From Akkermansiaceae bacterium UBA1518 (GTDB taxonomy: Bacteria > Verrucomicrobiota > Verrucomicrobiia > Verrucomicrobiales > Akkermansiaceae), in the NCBI GenBank assembly GCA_002323895.1, contig DCQM01000004.1:708-13372 (forward strand): a stretch of DNA of 12,665 nucleotides, written 5' to 3'. Below the pieces are notes generated by a model. The model saw nothing but the letters and a program-made list of their open reading frames with translations. It did no database searches and was not told the DNA's origin. Below, piece by piece: positions 1-8,520 of the stretch (positions are counted from its first letter, which is position 1; every line of letters starts with the position of its first letter). The translations under genes and the position numbers were made by a program.

Positions 1-16
1 GAACCCCTCATTAGTA

Positions 17-685
17 ATGATTAATAAAAAATCTGCTTTTTTTGCCCTTACCGCCCTCGGGCTCATGACCAACGCCAACGCCGCTACAATAGGATTTGGC
101 ACTGATTTACCTAATCCAGCTCAGGATACGCCGTCAAATGGCACGAACAACCAGATGCGCCAAAATATCAATACCACTGACACCGTGGTCCTCGGCGCGG
201 GAACCTATCAAGCAGTGTCTTGGTCCTATAATGCTGCTGCCGATGCGACAAATGGAGCGACTCAGCCCGTTTTTCCATTTCTCACAATCGTCAATGGGGT
301 CGGAGATCACACTGTTGTGGCATATGGCCTCACAATCGACACCGACCCTGGTGTTAACACTGATGTTCCCTTCGGTGGAGCCAACAATACCTTCACTATC
401 GGAGAAGGTGGTGCAACGATCGCCGCTGGGGTGCAAAACCCGAGTGCAAACGGCCACCAGAATAGCATCCTGACCGATACCTCCTTTGGAATTACAGATC
501 ATGCGAATTCGGGGAATTTCGATGACGCTGGCAGCGCCGGCGCAGCACTTGACAGCTTTGGGTTCGCAAATCTTCCCCGAACCTACGGGTTCTCGATTGA
601 AGTGGAGGCTGTGCCCGAACCATCAACTTCCCTTCTCTCATTAATCGCGGTCGTTGGATTCTGCGGAATGCGCCGCCGCCGCTAA
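17..685 (+). CDS. PEP-CTERM secreted protein with one unrecognised domain
   Basis: This encodes a 222-residue exported protein. Residues 1-22 form a signal peptide (Lys-Lys, then a hydrophobic core, ending NANA before ATIGFG). Residues 199-222 are a classic PEP-CTERM signal: VPEPS, a hydrophobic stretch and a terminal MRRRR. In known systems this tail is recognised by an exosortase, which anchors or releases the protein at the cell surface. Between them lies one domain of about 175 residues that I do not recognise. It is rich in Thr, Asn and Gly with almost no Lys, as in a beta-sandwich. The same domain begins the next gene, with about 124 of 177 aligned residues identical by hand count. The ATG at 17 is chosen because the signal peptide follows directly; only 16 upstream bases are visible, so promoter and ribosome site cannot be judged. 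An intrinsic terminator follows. Export and sorting are well supported; molecular function is unknown. Confidence 0.88.
   Translation: MINKKSAFFALTALGLMTNANAATIGFGTDLPNPAQDTPSNGTNNQMRQNINTTDTVVLGAGTYQAVSWSYNAAADATNGATQPVFPFLTIVNGVGDHTVVAYGLTIDTDPGVNTDVPFGGANNTFTIGEGGATIAAGVQNPSANGHQNSILTDTSFGITDHANSGNFDDAGSAGAALDSFGFANLPRTYGFSIEVEAVPEPSTSLLSLIAVVGFCGMRRRR
83..613 (+). repeat. Duplicated domain, copy 1 (in the PEP-CTERM gene)
   Basis: This stretch codes for the domain from ATIGFG to EVEAV and is repeated at 868-1395. At protein level about 124 of 177 aligned positions are identical. At DNA level the closest block starts near 137 and 919 and includes ATGGCACGAACAACCAGATG in both copies. Synonymous differences elsewhere show that the duplication is not recent. 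Confidence 0.85.
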
Positions 686-713
686 GATTCCAATCTTTTA
701 CTTTCAAGCAGAG

Positions 714-748
714 CGCAGGTTCGGTTAATCCCAATCCTGCGTTTTTTT
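714..748 (+). terminator. Rho-independent terminator after the PEP-CTERM gene
   Basis: CGCAGG (714-719) pairs perfectly with CCTGCG (736-741). The 16-base loop can form a little extra GG/CC pairing. Seven T follow directly at 742-748. The site lies about 30 bases after the TAA of the first gene and 45 bases before the next start. It should separate the first gene from the following pair and implies that the second gene has its own promoter. Confidence 0.85.
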
Positions 749-763
749 CACCCACTAAAATGG

Positions 764-769
764 TATAAA
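764..769 (+). promoter_or_regulatory. Possible -10 element upstream of the second gene
   Basis: TATAAA lies 23 bases before the ATG at 793, in the A/T-rich stretch after the terminator. No good -35 box lies at the usual distance; the matching position falls in the T-run of the terminator. The only reasons to list it are the sequence match and the need for a promoter after a terminator. No Shine-Dalgarno sequence is visible before the ATG. Confidence 0.2.
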
Positions 770-792
770 AAGATTCAAATAGATTCATTAAT

Positions 793-2862
793 ATGAACAT
801 ACAGACCAGCACCAGAAATTTACTGGCCGCCTCCATCAGTTTCGCTCTGATGGCAGGAGCAAGTGCCGCTACCATCGGCTTTGGGCCGGACCTATTGGGC
901 GTTCAAGACACCCAATCCAATGGCACGAACAACCAGATGCGCCAGAACATCAACATCACCGATACCGTATTCCTCGCTGCAGGAATCTACCGGGCGACGA
1001 CCTGGGACTATCAAGCCGGAGAAGATGCTTCAAACGGCGCTACCCAGCCAGTATTCCCTTTCGTAACCCTTGTGAACGGTCCTGGGAACCATACCGTCCT
1101 CGCCTTCGGGGCCACTATCGACACTGAACCAGGAATCCAGAACCTAGTTCCCTTCGGTGGAACCGACGACACTTTCGTTGTTCCCGAAGGAGGTGCTACC
1201 ATCGCAGCGGGCATTCAAAATACGAATGCCGATGCGGTCCAGAACAGCATCCTGACCGATACAAGCTTCGGCACAACCGACCACGCGAACGGATTAAATT
1301 TTGACGAAGCGGGCAGCGTTGGAGCCTCACTCACCTCGTTCGGACATGCAAACCTTCCTCGCACCTATGCCTTTTCGGTCGAAGTGGAACCGGTCGAACT
1401 CTCTAACCCAACACCCCCGGTCGTCACCGGTATAAAACCTAGCCTCAACTCAACCGAAGTCGCGATTAGCAGTGACCTGGTAGCGACATTCGACGAAATG
1501 ATCGTGGCCGGTAACGGCAACATTACAATCAAGAACCTGACCGACTCGACTCAGATCGCGATTCCGGTTAGCGACGCCCAAGTCACCATCAAGGGTGTTT
1601 TCTTGACCATCAAACCAACTGAATCTCTCGAAGGAGGCAAGGCATACGCCATCCAGATCGATGCTACCGCGATCGATGACACAACAGGAGATAACTTTAC
1701 TGGAATCGAAGATGACGTGACGTGGGCCTTCAATACCGCTGCGCCCGACTTTGACGCCCCGAAAATAGAAGCCCTCTATCCCGCCATTGGCGGAATAGAT
1801 GTCCCCCTTGTAAGTGATCTCGAAGCGACTTTTGACGAACGAATCGCGATCGGCAGTGGTGATATCGTTTTAAAGAATCTCACCGACGGAACAGAGGTTG
1901 CAATCCCGGTGGGCGATGCCCAGGTTTCAATCTCAGGTAGCGTCATAACAATCGACCCGACGGACGATCTCGAGCTTGGAAAAAACTATGCTGTCCAGAT
2001 TGCTCCTACCGCAATCGATGACTTGGCAGGAAATAGCTTTGTGGGAATTAGCGATAACACAACTTGGAATTTTGCGACCCGGATTCCGGTGATTGGCGGT
2101 AGTATTATCGGTCCAGGTTCCGATATCACAGAAGCGATCCAATATGACACCGCCAATCAAGAGCGCCTCAACATTGATCGAACAGCCTTTACCACCCTTA
2201 ATGCGGGCACCTACAATGTGACCGACTGGAAACTCAACGTCGTTAGGAGTAATGACGGCACCGGAGAAGTTACCCCAATGCTCCTGACCGGAACACCGCC
2301 ATCCTATTCTATCTTGTGGCTCGGATCAGCATTCGATCCAGATCTCGATGGCATTCAAACCGTAATAGAGACAGGGAGCTTCACTCTCGAAGCTCCGACA
2401 GATATTTACGCTGGATTCTTCACAACCAACTTAGGTTCCGAAATCATTGGGACAGACATCGATAATTCAGGCTCCGGATTCAGTTCAACTGATCACACCA
2501 ACAATTTTATCGAGCCCACCGAGGTTGGCGAAACGATCGACAATTTCAGCCACTCCGGACTCGGTAGAACCTACGCTTTTGAGATTAACGTGGTAGAAGG
2601 CTCACAAAAGGGTCTTCAGATTACTAGCATCAAATACCTCGACGAAGAAACCCCAAGAGTAGAGTTCACCTTTAATTCCACTCCTGGACGTATCTATTTG
2701 ATTGAGGCTTCCACCTCCCTGAAGCCCAATGGAGAACCCGGAGGATGGATCGAACTCGATGACGGTTTTGAAGCCGAAGGGGACGAGAGCACATACGTAG
2801 ATTTTCTTTCATTCGTCACTGGCCCACGCGTCTTCTACCGTGTTAAATTGATGCCGCGTTAA
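793..2862 (+). CDS. Secreted protein with Ig-like Big_5 domains and two copies of the unrecognised domain
   Basis: This is a 689-residue exported protein. Residues 1-25 are a signal peptide ending GASA. Residues 26-201 are the paralogous copy of the domain in the preceding gene. Residues about 206-317 and 319-430 are two SbsA/Big_5-type Ig-like domains, similar to each other: both have P..G......S.L.ATFDE near the start and T.AIDD..G..F.GI.D...W.F near the end. Residues about 434-603 look like a third, diverged copy of the first domain, sharing LNAGTY..T.W, TDHTN.F and LGRTYAFEINV. Residues 607-689 are a small beta domain ending FYRVKLMPR, a kind of tail frequent in verrucomicrobial secreted proteins. 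Unlike its neighbour it has no PEP-CTERM signal, so it may be released or held by its C-terminal domain. The next gene begins 16 bases after the TAA. Role unknown; surface adhesion or ligand binding is a guess. Confidence 0.85.
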   Translation: MNIQTSTRNLLAASISFALMAGASAATIGFGPDLLGVQDTQSNGTNNQMRQNINITDTVFLAAGIYRATTWDYQAGEDASNGATQPVFPFVTLVNGPGNHTVLAFGATIDTEPGIQNLVPFGGTDDTFVVPEGGATIAAGIQNTNADAVQNSILTDTSFGTTDHANGLNFDEAGSVGASLTSFGHANLPRTYAFSVEVEPVELSNPTPPVVTGIKPSLNSTEVAISSDLVATFDEMIVAGNGNITIKNLTDSTQIAIPVSDAQVTIKGVFLTIKPTESLEGGKAYAIQIDATAIDDTTGDNFTGIEDDVTWAFNTAAPDFDAPKIEALYPAIGGIDVPLVSDLEATFDERIAIGSGDIVLKNLTDGTEVAIPVGDAQVSISGSVITIDPTDDLELGKNYAVQIAPTAIDDLAGNSFVGISDNTTWNFATRIPVIGGSIIGPGSDITEAIQYDTANQERLNIDRTAFTTLNAGTYNVTDWKLNVVRSNDGTGEVTPMLLTGTPPSYSILWLGSAFDPDLDGIQTVIETGSFTLEAPTDIYAGFFTTNLGSEIIGTDIDNSGSGFSSTDHTNNFIEPTEVGETIDNFSHSGLGRTYAFEINVVEGSQKGLQITSIKYLDEETPRVEFTFNSTPGRIYLIEASTSLKPNGEPGGWIELDDGFEAEGDESTYVDFLSFVTGPRVFYRVKLMPR
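868..1395 (+). repeat. Duplicated domain, copy 2 (start of the second gene)
   Basis: This is the counterpart of 83-613. The best kept protein motifs are SNGTNNQMRQNIN, NGATQPVFPF, EGGATIAAG, QNSILTDTSFG and ANLPRTY. The signal peptides before the two copies and the sequences after them are unrelated. The duplication therefore covers the domain rather than the whole gene, or the ends have been replaced. Confidence 0.85.
2092..2601 (+). repeat. Diverged third copy of the duplicated domain
   Basis: Residues about 434-603 of the second gene follow the same order of motifs as copies 1 and 2: (N)AGTY..T.W, a middle part with a hydrophobic strand and IDxD-like turn, then TDHTN.F, an F-S-H-x-x-L-x-RTYAF block and a closing E.NVVE. 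Overall identity is low, so this rests on motif order. No DNA-level similarity is evident. Confidence 0.55.
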
Positions 2863-2878
2863 TCTGGCCAGACAAAGT

Positions 2879-5800
2879 ATGGCATTTAGTGGGACTCCCC
2901 TTGCTTTCACGCTAGCCCTTGGCTTCCTCGGATTGGTATGTCACCCCGTGTCGGCATCTTCCGATGGAGTTGTCGTATTTAATGAGGTGCAATACAACCC
3001 GGCGGGGTCCGATGAAAGTGGCGAATGGATCGAATTGTTTAACCAAATGGGAATCATCACCGACATCTCAGGGTGGCGGATCGATGGCATTGGGTATACT
3101 TTTCCAAAAGGTACCCTCGTAGACCCTGGCAGTTACATCGTGATCGCAAAGACGCCGAGTGCTGGCGAGTTTGGCCCGTTCACCGGGAATATCGATAATG
3201 GTGGTGAGCGCTTGAGACTTTATAACCAAAGCGACCGCCTCATGGACCAGCTCGACTTTGGAGATGATGGTCGATGGCCGGCCGCTGCAGACGGATCAGG
3301 AGCGACACTCGCCAAGCTTAAGGAGTATACCGCCAGTGGCAGATCAGACCTGTGGACTTATTCGGAGCAACTCGGAGGGACACGCCTAGCGGCCAACTTC
3401 CCTGATGCCGGAGGCTCTCCTCCCACGACGACCGTAGAGTTGATCTCTCTTGCTGACATTTGGAGATATAAGGACACTTCGGCTGATCCAGGCGCAGGCT
3501 GGGCTGCGATCGCGCATCCAATTGGGGGTGATTGGAAGTCAGGGGCAGGCGGAATCGGCTTCGAAAGCGGTACTACCATTCCTCTGGGGACAGTGCTGAG
3601 CCACCCGAATGCCAACCCAAGCTATGTGTCCACTTATTACTATGAACGCGAGTTCGACTTAAGTGCCGCGCAGTTGTCGGGATTGCAGTCTCTTAAATTG
3701 CGGCACGGCTTTGATGACGGCGCGGTGGTCTATCTCAATGGAACGGAAGTTCTACGGGTGAATATGCCTGCCGGAGTCATCGACGCTAGCACCTCAGCTC
3801 TCAGTGGTGTGGAAATCGACAACCTTTCAGCCGATATGACACTCGCGACCAGCTCACTGGTTTCGGGAAATAACCGGATTTCGGTTGAAGTCCACCAGGA
3901 AAGAATCGGCAGCAGTGACACCGTGTTCGGAGTCGAGCTGGATGTGGAATTTGCCGACGTGATTCCAAGTTCCGTTCCGATGCTTTCATTTAATGAAGTG
4001 CCGCCCGCGACTGAGGCCAGCTTTTGGGTAGAATTAATCAATCCCGGTCCAGCTAATATCGATCTCACGGGAATCGTCATCTCGGCTGGTAATGATCCAT
4101 TGCGCCGGTATCAGCTCGAGGCCGGACAGCTCGCCCCGGGAGCCCTACTTTTGATTGATGAAGCTACTCTCGGCTTCAAGCCTGCTGATGGAGAGAAACT
4201 TTTTCTTTTTGATGCCAACGACACAGTGGTTCTCGACGCCCGCGAGGCGACTGGGAGGCTCCGCGGCCGTGCCGAAGAAAGGAAGGGAGCTTGGTGCTAT
4301 CCGAACATTGCCACGCCAGGTTTGCCGAATGTTTTTGTGTTCAATCAAGACATCGTGATTAGTGAAATCGCCTACAACCCGCCAGGTCTTGGCGGCAGTC
4401 CTGGGGTGCCTCCAACATTCGAGGTCATTCCACTCGTAGCGATGGAAGACAGCTGGAGGTATAATAGTAACGACGTCGATTTGACATCTAGTTGGGTGAC
4501 AGAAGAGCATCCGTCTGTCGGCGATTGGAAAACTGCGAGAGGGCCAATTGGTTTTGAGAGCGGTGCTTTGCCGGTGCCGCTTACGACGGTGCTTAGCAAT
4601 TATACATCGTCGACCGTGACTTACTACTACGAGACGGATTTTGTTGTCTCAGCGGAGGTTTTCAACACCGCTGAATCGCTGGTAATGACCCATCAAATCG
4701 ATGACGGGGCCGCGTTCTACATCAACGGGGTGCGCGTTGGCGAATTTAACTTATCATCGGGCGCACTTAACCCAGAAACGCTTGCGAGTTCGAGCGTTGG
4801 CAACGCGGCTATTGAGACTTTGCAGATCCCAGTGTCTAGTCTCATCCTCGGCGTAAATCGACTCTCGGTGGAGGTGCATCAGAGTAGCACGGGTAGTAGC
4901 GACACGGTATTCGGAGTTGGGCTTGATGCGCGTGTGCAAACTTCTCCCGGTATGGCGGCGTTGCCGTTTCGCAACTCCGACAACCAGTGGATTGAGATTG
5001 CCAACCGTGGAGCAAGCGCGGTCGACCTTGGCGGCTGGGACTTCGACCGTGGGATCGCCTTCAATTTCCCTGCAGGCACGATGCTTGCATCGGGGGAGCA
5101 TGCTTGCGTTGCGCGCGATTCGGCTCTTTTTTCCGCCGCATTTCCCGGCGCTCGACTTCTCGGTGAGTTCTCTGGCTCTCTGTCACGGACCAGCGAAAAT
5201 ATCCTGCTTCGTGATTCTTACCGCAACCCGGTGGACGAACTCAGATACTTCGATGGAGGACGCTGGCCTAAGGCGACTGATGGCGGTGGTTCGACCTTGG
5301 AGCTGCGCGATTTAAACGCGGACAATGGCGATGCGGTGGCGTGGGCGGCGAGCGATGAGTCCAACCGAACGGAATGGAAGACTTACACTTATCGAGAGAG
5401 GGCAGCGAGTAGTCGTGGGCCGGACAATCAATGGCGCGAGTTCAACATGGGACTACTTTCCGATGGCGAAATACTGATTGATGATATCAGCGTGATCGAA
5501 AACCCCGACGGTGGTGCGGTGCAGAAGCTGAGTAATACGACCTTCAATAATCCCGCCGCCTGGAAACTTGTTGGCAATCACCGACATGGAGAAATCATCG
5601 ATGATCCGGATACCCCGGGAAATAAGGTTTTGCGGATCGTTGCCACGGGCGCTACCGAGCACATGCATAACCAAATTTTCACGAAACTCTCCTCGCCCAT
5701 CTCAAATGGCACCGAGTATGAGATTTCGTTTCGTGCTCGCTGGGTTTCAGGGTCTCGACAGCTGCACACACGGCTCTATTTTAACCGCTGTGCCAATGTG

Positions 5801-8449
5801 AACCTGATCGATCGTCCCCAAGATGTCGGAACCCCATCTGCTCCTAACTCGCGTGCTGAGGTAAACATCGGGCCAACCTACTCGGGGATGAAGCACTCTC
5901 CGGCAGTACCCTCGGCCGGCGAACCCACCACTGTTTCAGTCGTGGCAAACGATCCGGACGGTATTTCGAGCCTCACTTTATTCTACTCGGTCAACGGCGG
6001 GGGATTTCAAACTGTCGGAATGGGTGGTGGCGCGGATGGAATCTACAGCGGACAGGTTCCCGGGCAATCAGCCGGGGCACGCGTCCAGTTTTACCTGACT
6101 GGTGCCGACTCGGCCGGAGCCATGCAGACATTTCCGCAAGCGGGTCCGGATTCGCGTGCCATGTTTCAAGTAAGCGACGGGTCGGCGGCCACCAACGGTT
6201 GGCGAAATTTTCGCATCATTATGACTGCGGCGGACTCCACTTTCCAGCACAGGTCGATTGAAGTGATGAGCAATGACCGTCTCGGTGCCACCATCATCGA
6301 TCGCGAGGGAGACATCTACTATGGCTGCGGCGTGCGATTGAAAAGTAGCCAGCGTGGACGTGCCAATCTTAACCGCGTCGGCTACAGCGTGCGTTTTCCA
6401 TCGGATGGACTCTATCGCGGCGCACTCGACTCGGTGGCGATAGACCGATCGGAAAGCCAAAGGCCAGGGCAACGGGAATTGCTCTTCGATATCATGATTG
6501 CCAATTCCGGCGGCGCCATCAGCCGCTACTATGACTTCGTCAAAATACTCGCTCCGAATTCATCGCTGACTGGCGGCGGGCTGTTGCAGATGGCTCGCTA
6601 TGGTGACGTCTTCCTTGATTCGCAATTTGACAAGGGTGGCGATGGTCAGCTCTACGAGTACGAACTTATTTATTATCCAACAAGTGAGGACGGCAACGGT
6701 TTCAAACGTCCACAACCCGACAGCGTGATCGGATCGGGCGTCTCGAATGCTAGTGACGATCCCGAATTTTATCGCTGGTTCTTCCTCAATAAAAACAACC
6801 GGGAAGCCGATAACTTTTCGCCGATCATGGCCTACAATCAACATTTCCGCAATTCGGGAGCCTCCTTTGATGCTGGGCTCGAGGATATTGTTGATGTCGA
6901 CAGTTGGTTCCGGGGCATGGCCTACGCTGTCTTGAGCGGAGCGGGAGACAACGCCGGGTCTGGTAGCCAGCATAATGGGATGTATTACGCGCGTCCCGAC
7001 GGACGTATCATGTTCCTACCGCACGATATGGACTTTGGTGCTGCCGGAGGAAACCCCACCGCATCGATCTTCGCCAACAGGGAATGTAGCAAGCTAGCAA
7101 ACTCGAATTCGACGCCTGGCAACGCGCAGCGCCGGCGTATCTACTTCGGCATTCTTCACGACATTGTTACGACGACGTGGAACAGCGCTTATATGTCGGA
7201 TTTTACCACCCACCTGCGATCGCTCGACTCGAGTCAGAACTGGGCCGGCAAGCTCTCCTCTTTTGACCAACGCCGCAATTATGTGCTTAGCCAGATCAAT
7301 AACTCCATCGCTCCCACCAATTTTTCGATCACCACGCCTTCGCCATTAACAGTAGCATCGAGTACGGCAACGATCTCTGGTAAAGGATGGGTGAACGTAC
7401 GGGAGATCCGCCTTGCCGGCAGTTCTGATCCGCGGGCGGTCGAATGGACGGATGGTAATTCTTGGGCGGTGAATATCCCGGTGGCACCAGGCTCACATGC
7501 TTACCAAATTGAGGCTTATGATTTTTCTGGGGAGCTCATCGAAACCGATACGATTAGGGTCGATAACAATGGAACGGTTGAACCGGCTTCTACCTTGAAT
7601 CTCGCCGTCTCCGAGTTGATGTACAACCCATCCGCCCCGACGGCGGCAGAGCTAAATTCTGGATTTGCTGATGCTGACCTGTTCGAATTCATCGAGCTGA
7701 CCAACATCGGAACTTTGGACGTCGATCTCACAGAGGTGAGCTTTACCGCTGGCATCAATTACGATCTGCCAGCAATAGTTATCCCATCGGGTGAGCGAGT
7801 CATCCTCGCCCGTAACCGTGCTGCTTTCCTCTTACGCCATCCGGGGATGGCCCCATTTTTGCTTACCGGCGAATACGGGATTGGTGACACAAACAAGCTC
7901 GCCAATGGCGGTGAGCTTATTGTAATTCAAGATGGATTGGGTGGCGATATCCGTCGTTTTACCTACGACGACAAATTTCCCTGGCCCAATGTTTCTGACG
8001 GTGATGGACCGAGCTTAGTGTTGATCGCGCCCGATACAAATCCTGATCATGCCCTCCCATCGAATTGGCGGGCTAGTGCTGTTTCCGGCGGTAACCCGGG
8101 TTCTTCAGACGCCAAGTCCTTCGTTGGGGATCCCAATGCTGACCTCGACAACAACGGCGTCCGCGACCTCGTCGATCATGCATTACTTGGCGATGGCTTG
8201 CAGATTCTGACCTTCAGTGGCTCGACGGTTGGTTTCGAATTTAATCGTGACCTGGCTGCGGACGACGTGGTAGTCGGACTTCAAGTCTCAACTGATTTGT
8301 CAAATTGGACGAATGGCTCTGAATTGTTCTCGGCGTTAGATCCGGTCTATCTTGGGACAGGGGGGCAGCGAATACGTTATGAAGCTCAGAGCTCAGAATT
8401 GCCGGCAGAGCGCTTTTTCATCAGACTGCAGGTGGTGCTGACCAAGTAA
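2879..8449 (+). CDS. Giant secreted lamin-tail / CotH-kinase-like protein
   Basis: This is a 1,856-residue exported protein with a signal peptide at residues 1-27 (core LAFTLALGFLGL, cut near VSAS). In order: lamin-tail domain (about 28-150); jelly-roll domain (186-358, with DDGAVVYLNG); second, weaker lamin-tail domain (about 366-486); third lamin-tail domain beginning at 491, interrupted by a second jelly-roll (515-687, DDGAAFYING) and resuming at 697 to about 818; carbohydrate-binding-like beta domain (about 834-995); Ig-like domain (about 995-1099); CotH-kinase-like domain (about 1104-1478) with DMDFG at 1383-1387; small Ig-like domain (about 1481-1568); fourth lamin-tail domain (about 1573-1741); and a D-x-D-x-N-G loop followed by a beta tail ending FFIRLQVVLTK. 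CotH of Bacillus is a spore-coat protein kinase, and secreted CotH-like proteins are common in this phylum with unproven roles. The ATG at 2879 is 16 bases after the previous stop, so co-transcription is likely. Fold assignment is firm, catalysis unproven. Confidence 0.88.
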   Translation: MAFSGTPLAFTLALGFLGLVCHPVSASSDGVVVFNEVQYNPAGSDESGEWIELFNQMGIITDISGWRIDGIGYTFPKGTLVDPGSYIVIAKTPSAGEFGPFTGNIDNGGERLRLYNQSDRLMDQLDFGDDGRWPAAADGSGATLAKLKEYTASGRSDLWTYSEQLGGTRLAANFPDAGGSPPTTTVELISLADIWRYKDTSADPGAGWAAIAHPIGGDWKSGAGGIGFESGTTIPLGTVLSHPNANPSYVSTYYYEREFDLSAAQLSGLQSLKLRHGFDDGAVVYLNGTEVLRVNMPAGVIDASTSALSGVEIDNLSADMTLATSSLVSGNNRISVEVHQERIGSSDTVFGVELDVEFADVIPSSVPMLSFNEVPPATEASFWVELINPGPANIDLTGIVISAGNDPLRRYQLEAGQLAPGALLLIDEATLGFKPADGEKLFLFDANDTVVLDAREATGRLRGRAEERKGAWCYPNIATPGLPNVFVFNQDIVISEIAYNPPGLGGSPGVPPTFEVIPLVAMEDSWRYNSNDVDLTSSWVTEEHPSVGDWKTARGPIGFESGALPVPLTTVLSNYTSSTVTYYYETDFVVSAEVFNTAESLVMTHQIDDGAAFYINGVRVGEFNLSSGALNPETLASSSVGNAAIETLQIPVSSLILGVNRLSVEVHQSSTGSSDTVFGVGLDARVQTSPGMAALPFRNSDNQWIEIANRGASAVDLGGWDFDRGIAFNFPAGTMLASGEHACVARDSALFSAAFPGARLLGEFSGSLSRTSENILLRDSYRNPVDELRYFDGGRWPKATDGGGSTLELRDLNADNGDAVAWAASDESNRTEWKTYTYRERAASSRGPDNQWREFNMGLLSDGEILIDDISVIENPDGGAVQKLSNTTFNNPAAWKLVGNHRHGEIIDDPDTPGNKVLRIVATGATEHMHNQIFTKLSSPISNGTEYEISFRARWVSGSRQLHTRLYFNRCANVNLIDRPQDVGTPSAPNSRAEVNIGPTYSGMKHSPAVPSAGEPTTVSVVANDPDGISSLTLFYSVNGGGFQTVGMGGGADGIYSGQVPGQSAGARVQFYLTGADSAGAMQTFPQAGPDSRAMFQVSDGSAATNGWRNFRIIMTAADSTFQHRSIEVMSNDRLGATIIDREGDIYYGCGVRLKSSQRGRANLNRVGYSVRFPSDGLYRGALDSVAIDRSESQRPGQRELLFDIMIANSGGAISRYYDFVKILAPNSSLTGGGLLQMARYGDVFLDSQFDKGGDGQLYEYELIYYPTSEDGNGFKRPQPDSVIGSGVSNASDDPEFYRWFFLNKNNREADNFSPIMAYNQHFRNSGASFDAGLEDIVDVDSWFRGMAYAVLSGAGDNAGSGSQHNGMYYARPDGRIMFLPHDMDFGAAGGNPTASIFANRECSKLANSNSTPGNAQRRRIYFGILHDIVTTTWNSAYMSDFTTHLRSLDSSQNWAGKLSSFDQRRNYVLSQINNSIAPTNFSITTPSPLTVASSTATISGKGWVNVREIRLAGSSDPRAVEWTDGNSWAVNIPVAPGSHAYQIEAYDFSGELIETDTIRVDNNGTVEPASTLNLAVSELMYNPSAPTAAELNSGFADADLFEFIELTNIGTLDVDLTEVSFTAGINYDLPAIVIPSGERVILARNRAAFLLRHPGMAPFLLTGEYGIGDTNKLANGGELIVIQDGLGGDIRRFTYDDKFPWPNVSDGDGPSLVLIAPDTNPDHALPSNWRASAVSGGNPGSSDAKSFVGDPNADLDNNGVRDLVDHALLGDGLQILTFSGSTVGFEFNRDLAADDVVVGLQVSTDLSNWTNGSELFSALDPVYLGTGGQRIRYEAQSSELPAERFFIRLQVVLTK
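3434..3952 (+). repeat. Jelly-roll module, copy 1, in the lamin-tail/CotH protein
   Basis: This codes for residues 186-358, a 173-residue beta-sandwich module matched by 4421-4939. Shared motifs include WRY, GDWK, IGFESG, TTVLS-like, TYYYE, DDGA..Y.NG and EVHQ....SSDTVFGV.LD. It follows a GGSP linker after the first lamin-tail domain. Confidence 0.8.
4421..4939 (+). repeat. Jelly-roll module, copy 2, inserted in a lamin-tail domain
   Basis: This codes for residues 515-687, also 173 residues, homologous to 3434-3952 and likewise following a GGSP linker. It splits a lamin-tail domain whose first strand (ISEIAYNPPG) lies before it and whose second strand (DNQWIEIANRG) lies after it. Confidence 0.8.
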
Positions 8450-8467
8450 AGGGGGAGCTCGCCCCCT
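8450..8467 (+). terminator. GC-rich hairpin after the lamin-tail/CotH gene
   Basis: AGGGGG (8450-8455) pairs with CCCCCT (8462-8467) around the six-base loop AGCTCG. It begins one base after the TAA. No T-run follows (the next bases are CAAAAGCTTTC), so it is not a textbook intrinsic terminator. It could stabilise the mRNA 3' end, assist factor-dependent termination, or reduce read-through into the next gene. Confidence 0.45.
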
Positions 8468-8520
8468 CAAAAGCTTTCAATCATATTGGATTTTTGACAA
8501 AACCAAAAGTGCGAGAGACC

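Noticed and set aside
134..502. Long antisense frames opposite the plus-strand genes (here and throughout 492-11916)
   Set aside because: They are shadows of strongly supported coding regions, with no start signals and no recognisable domains.
8494..8499. TTGACA, a perfect -35 consensus
   Set aside because: Only 21 bases separate it from the preferred ATG at 8521, so the matching -10 would overlap the start codon; no TATAAT-like box is present.
8494..8520. In-frame TTG start for the propeller gene, nine codons upstream of the ATG
   Set aside because: It lacks a ribosome site and would add charged residues before the hydrophobic anchor; ATG 8521 gives a normal signal/anchor sequence.
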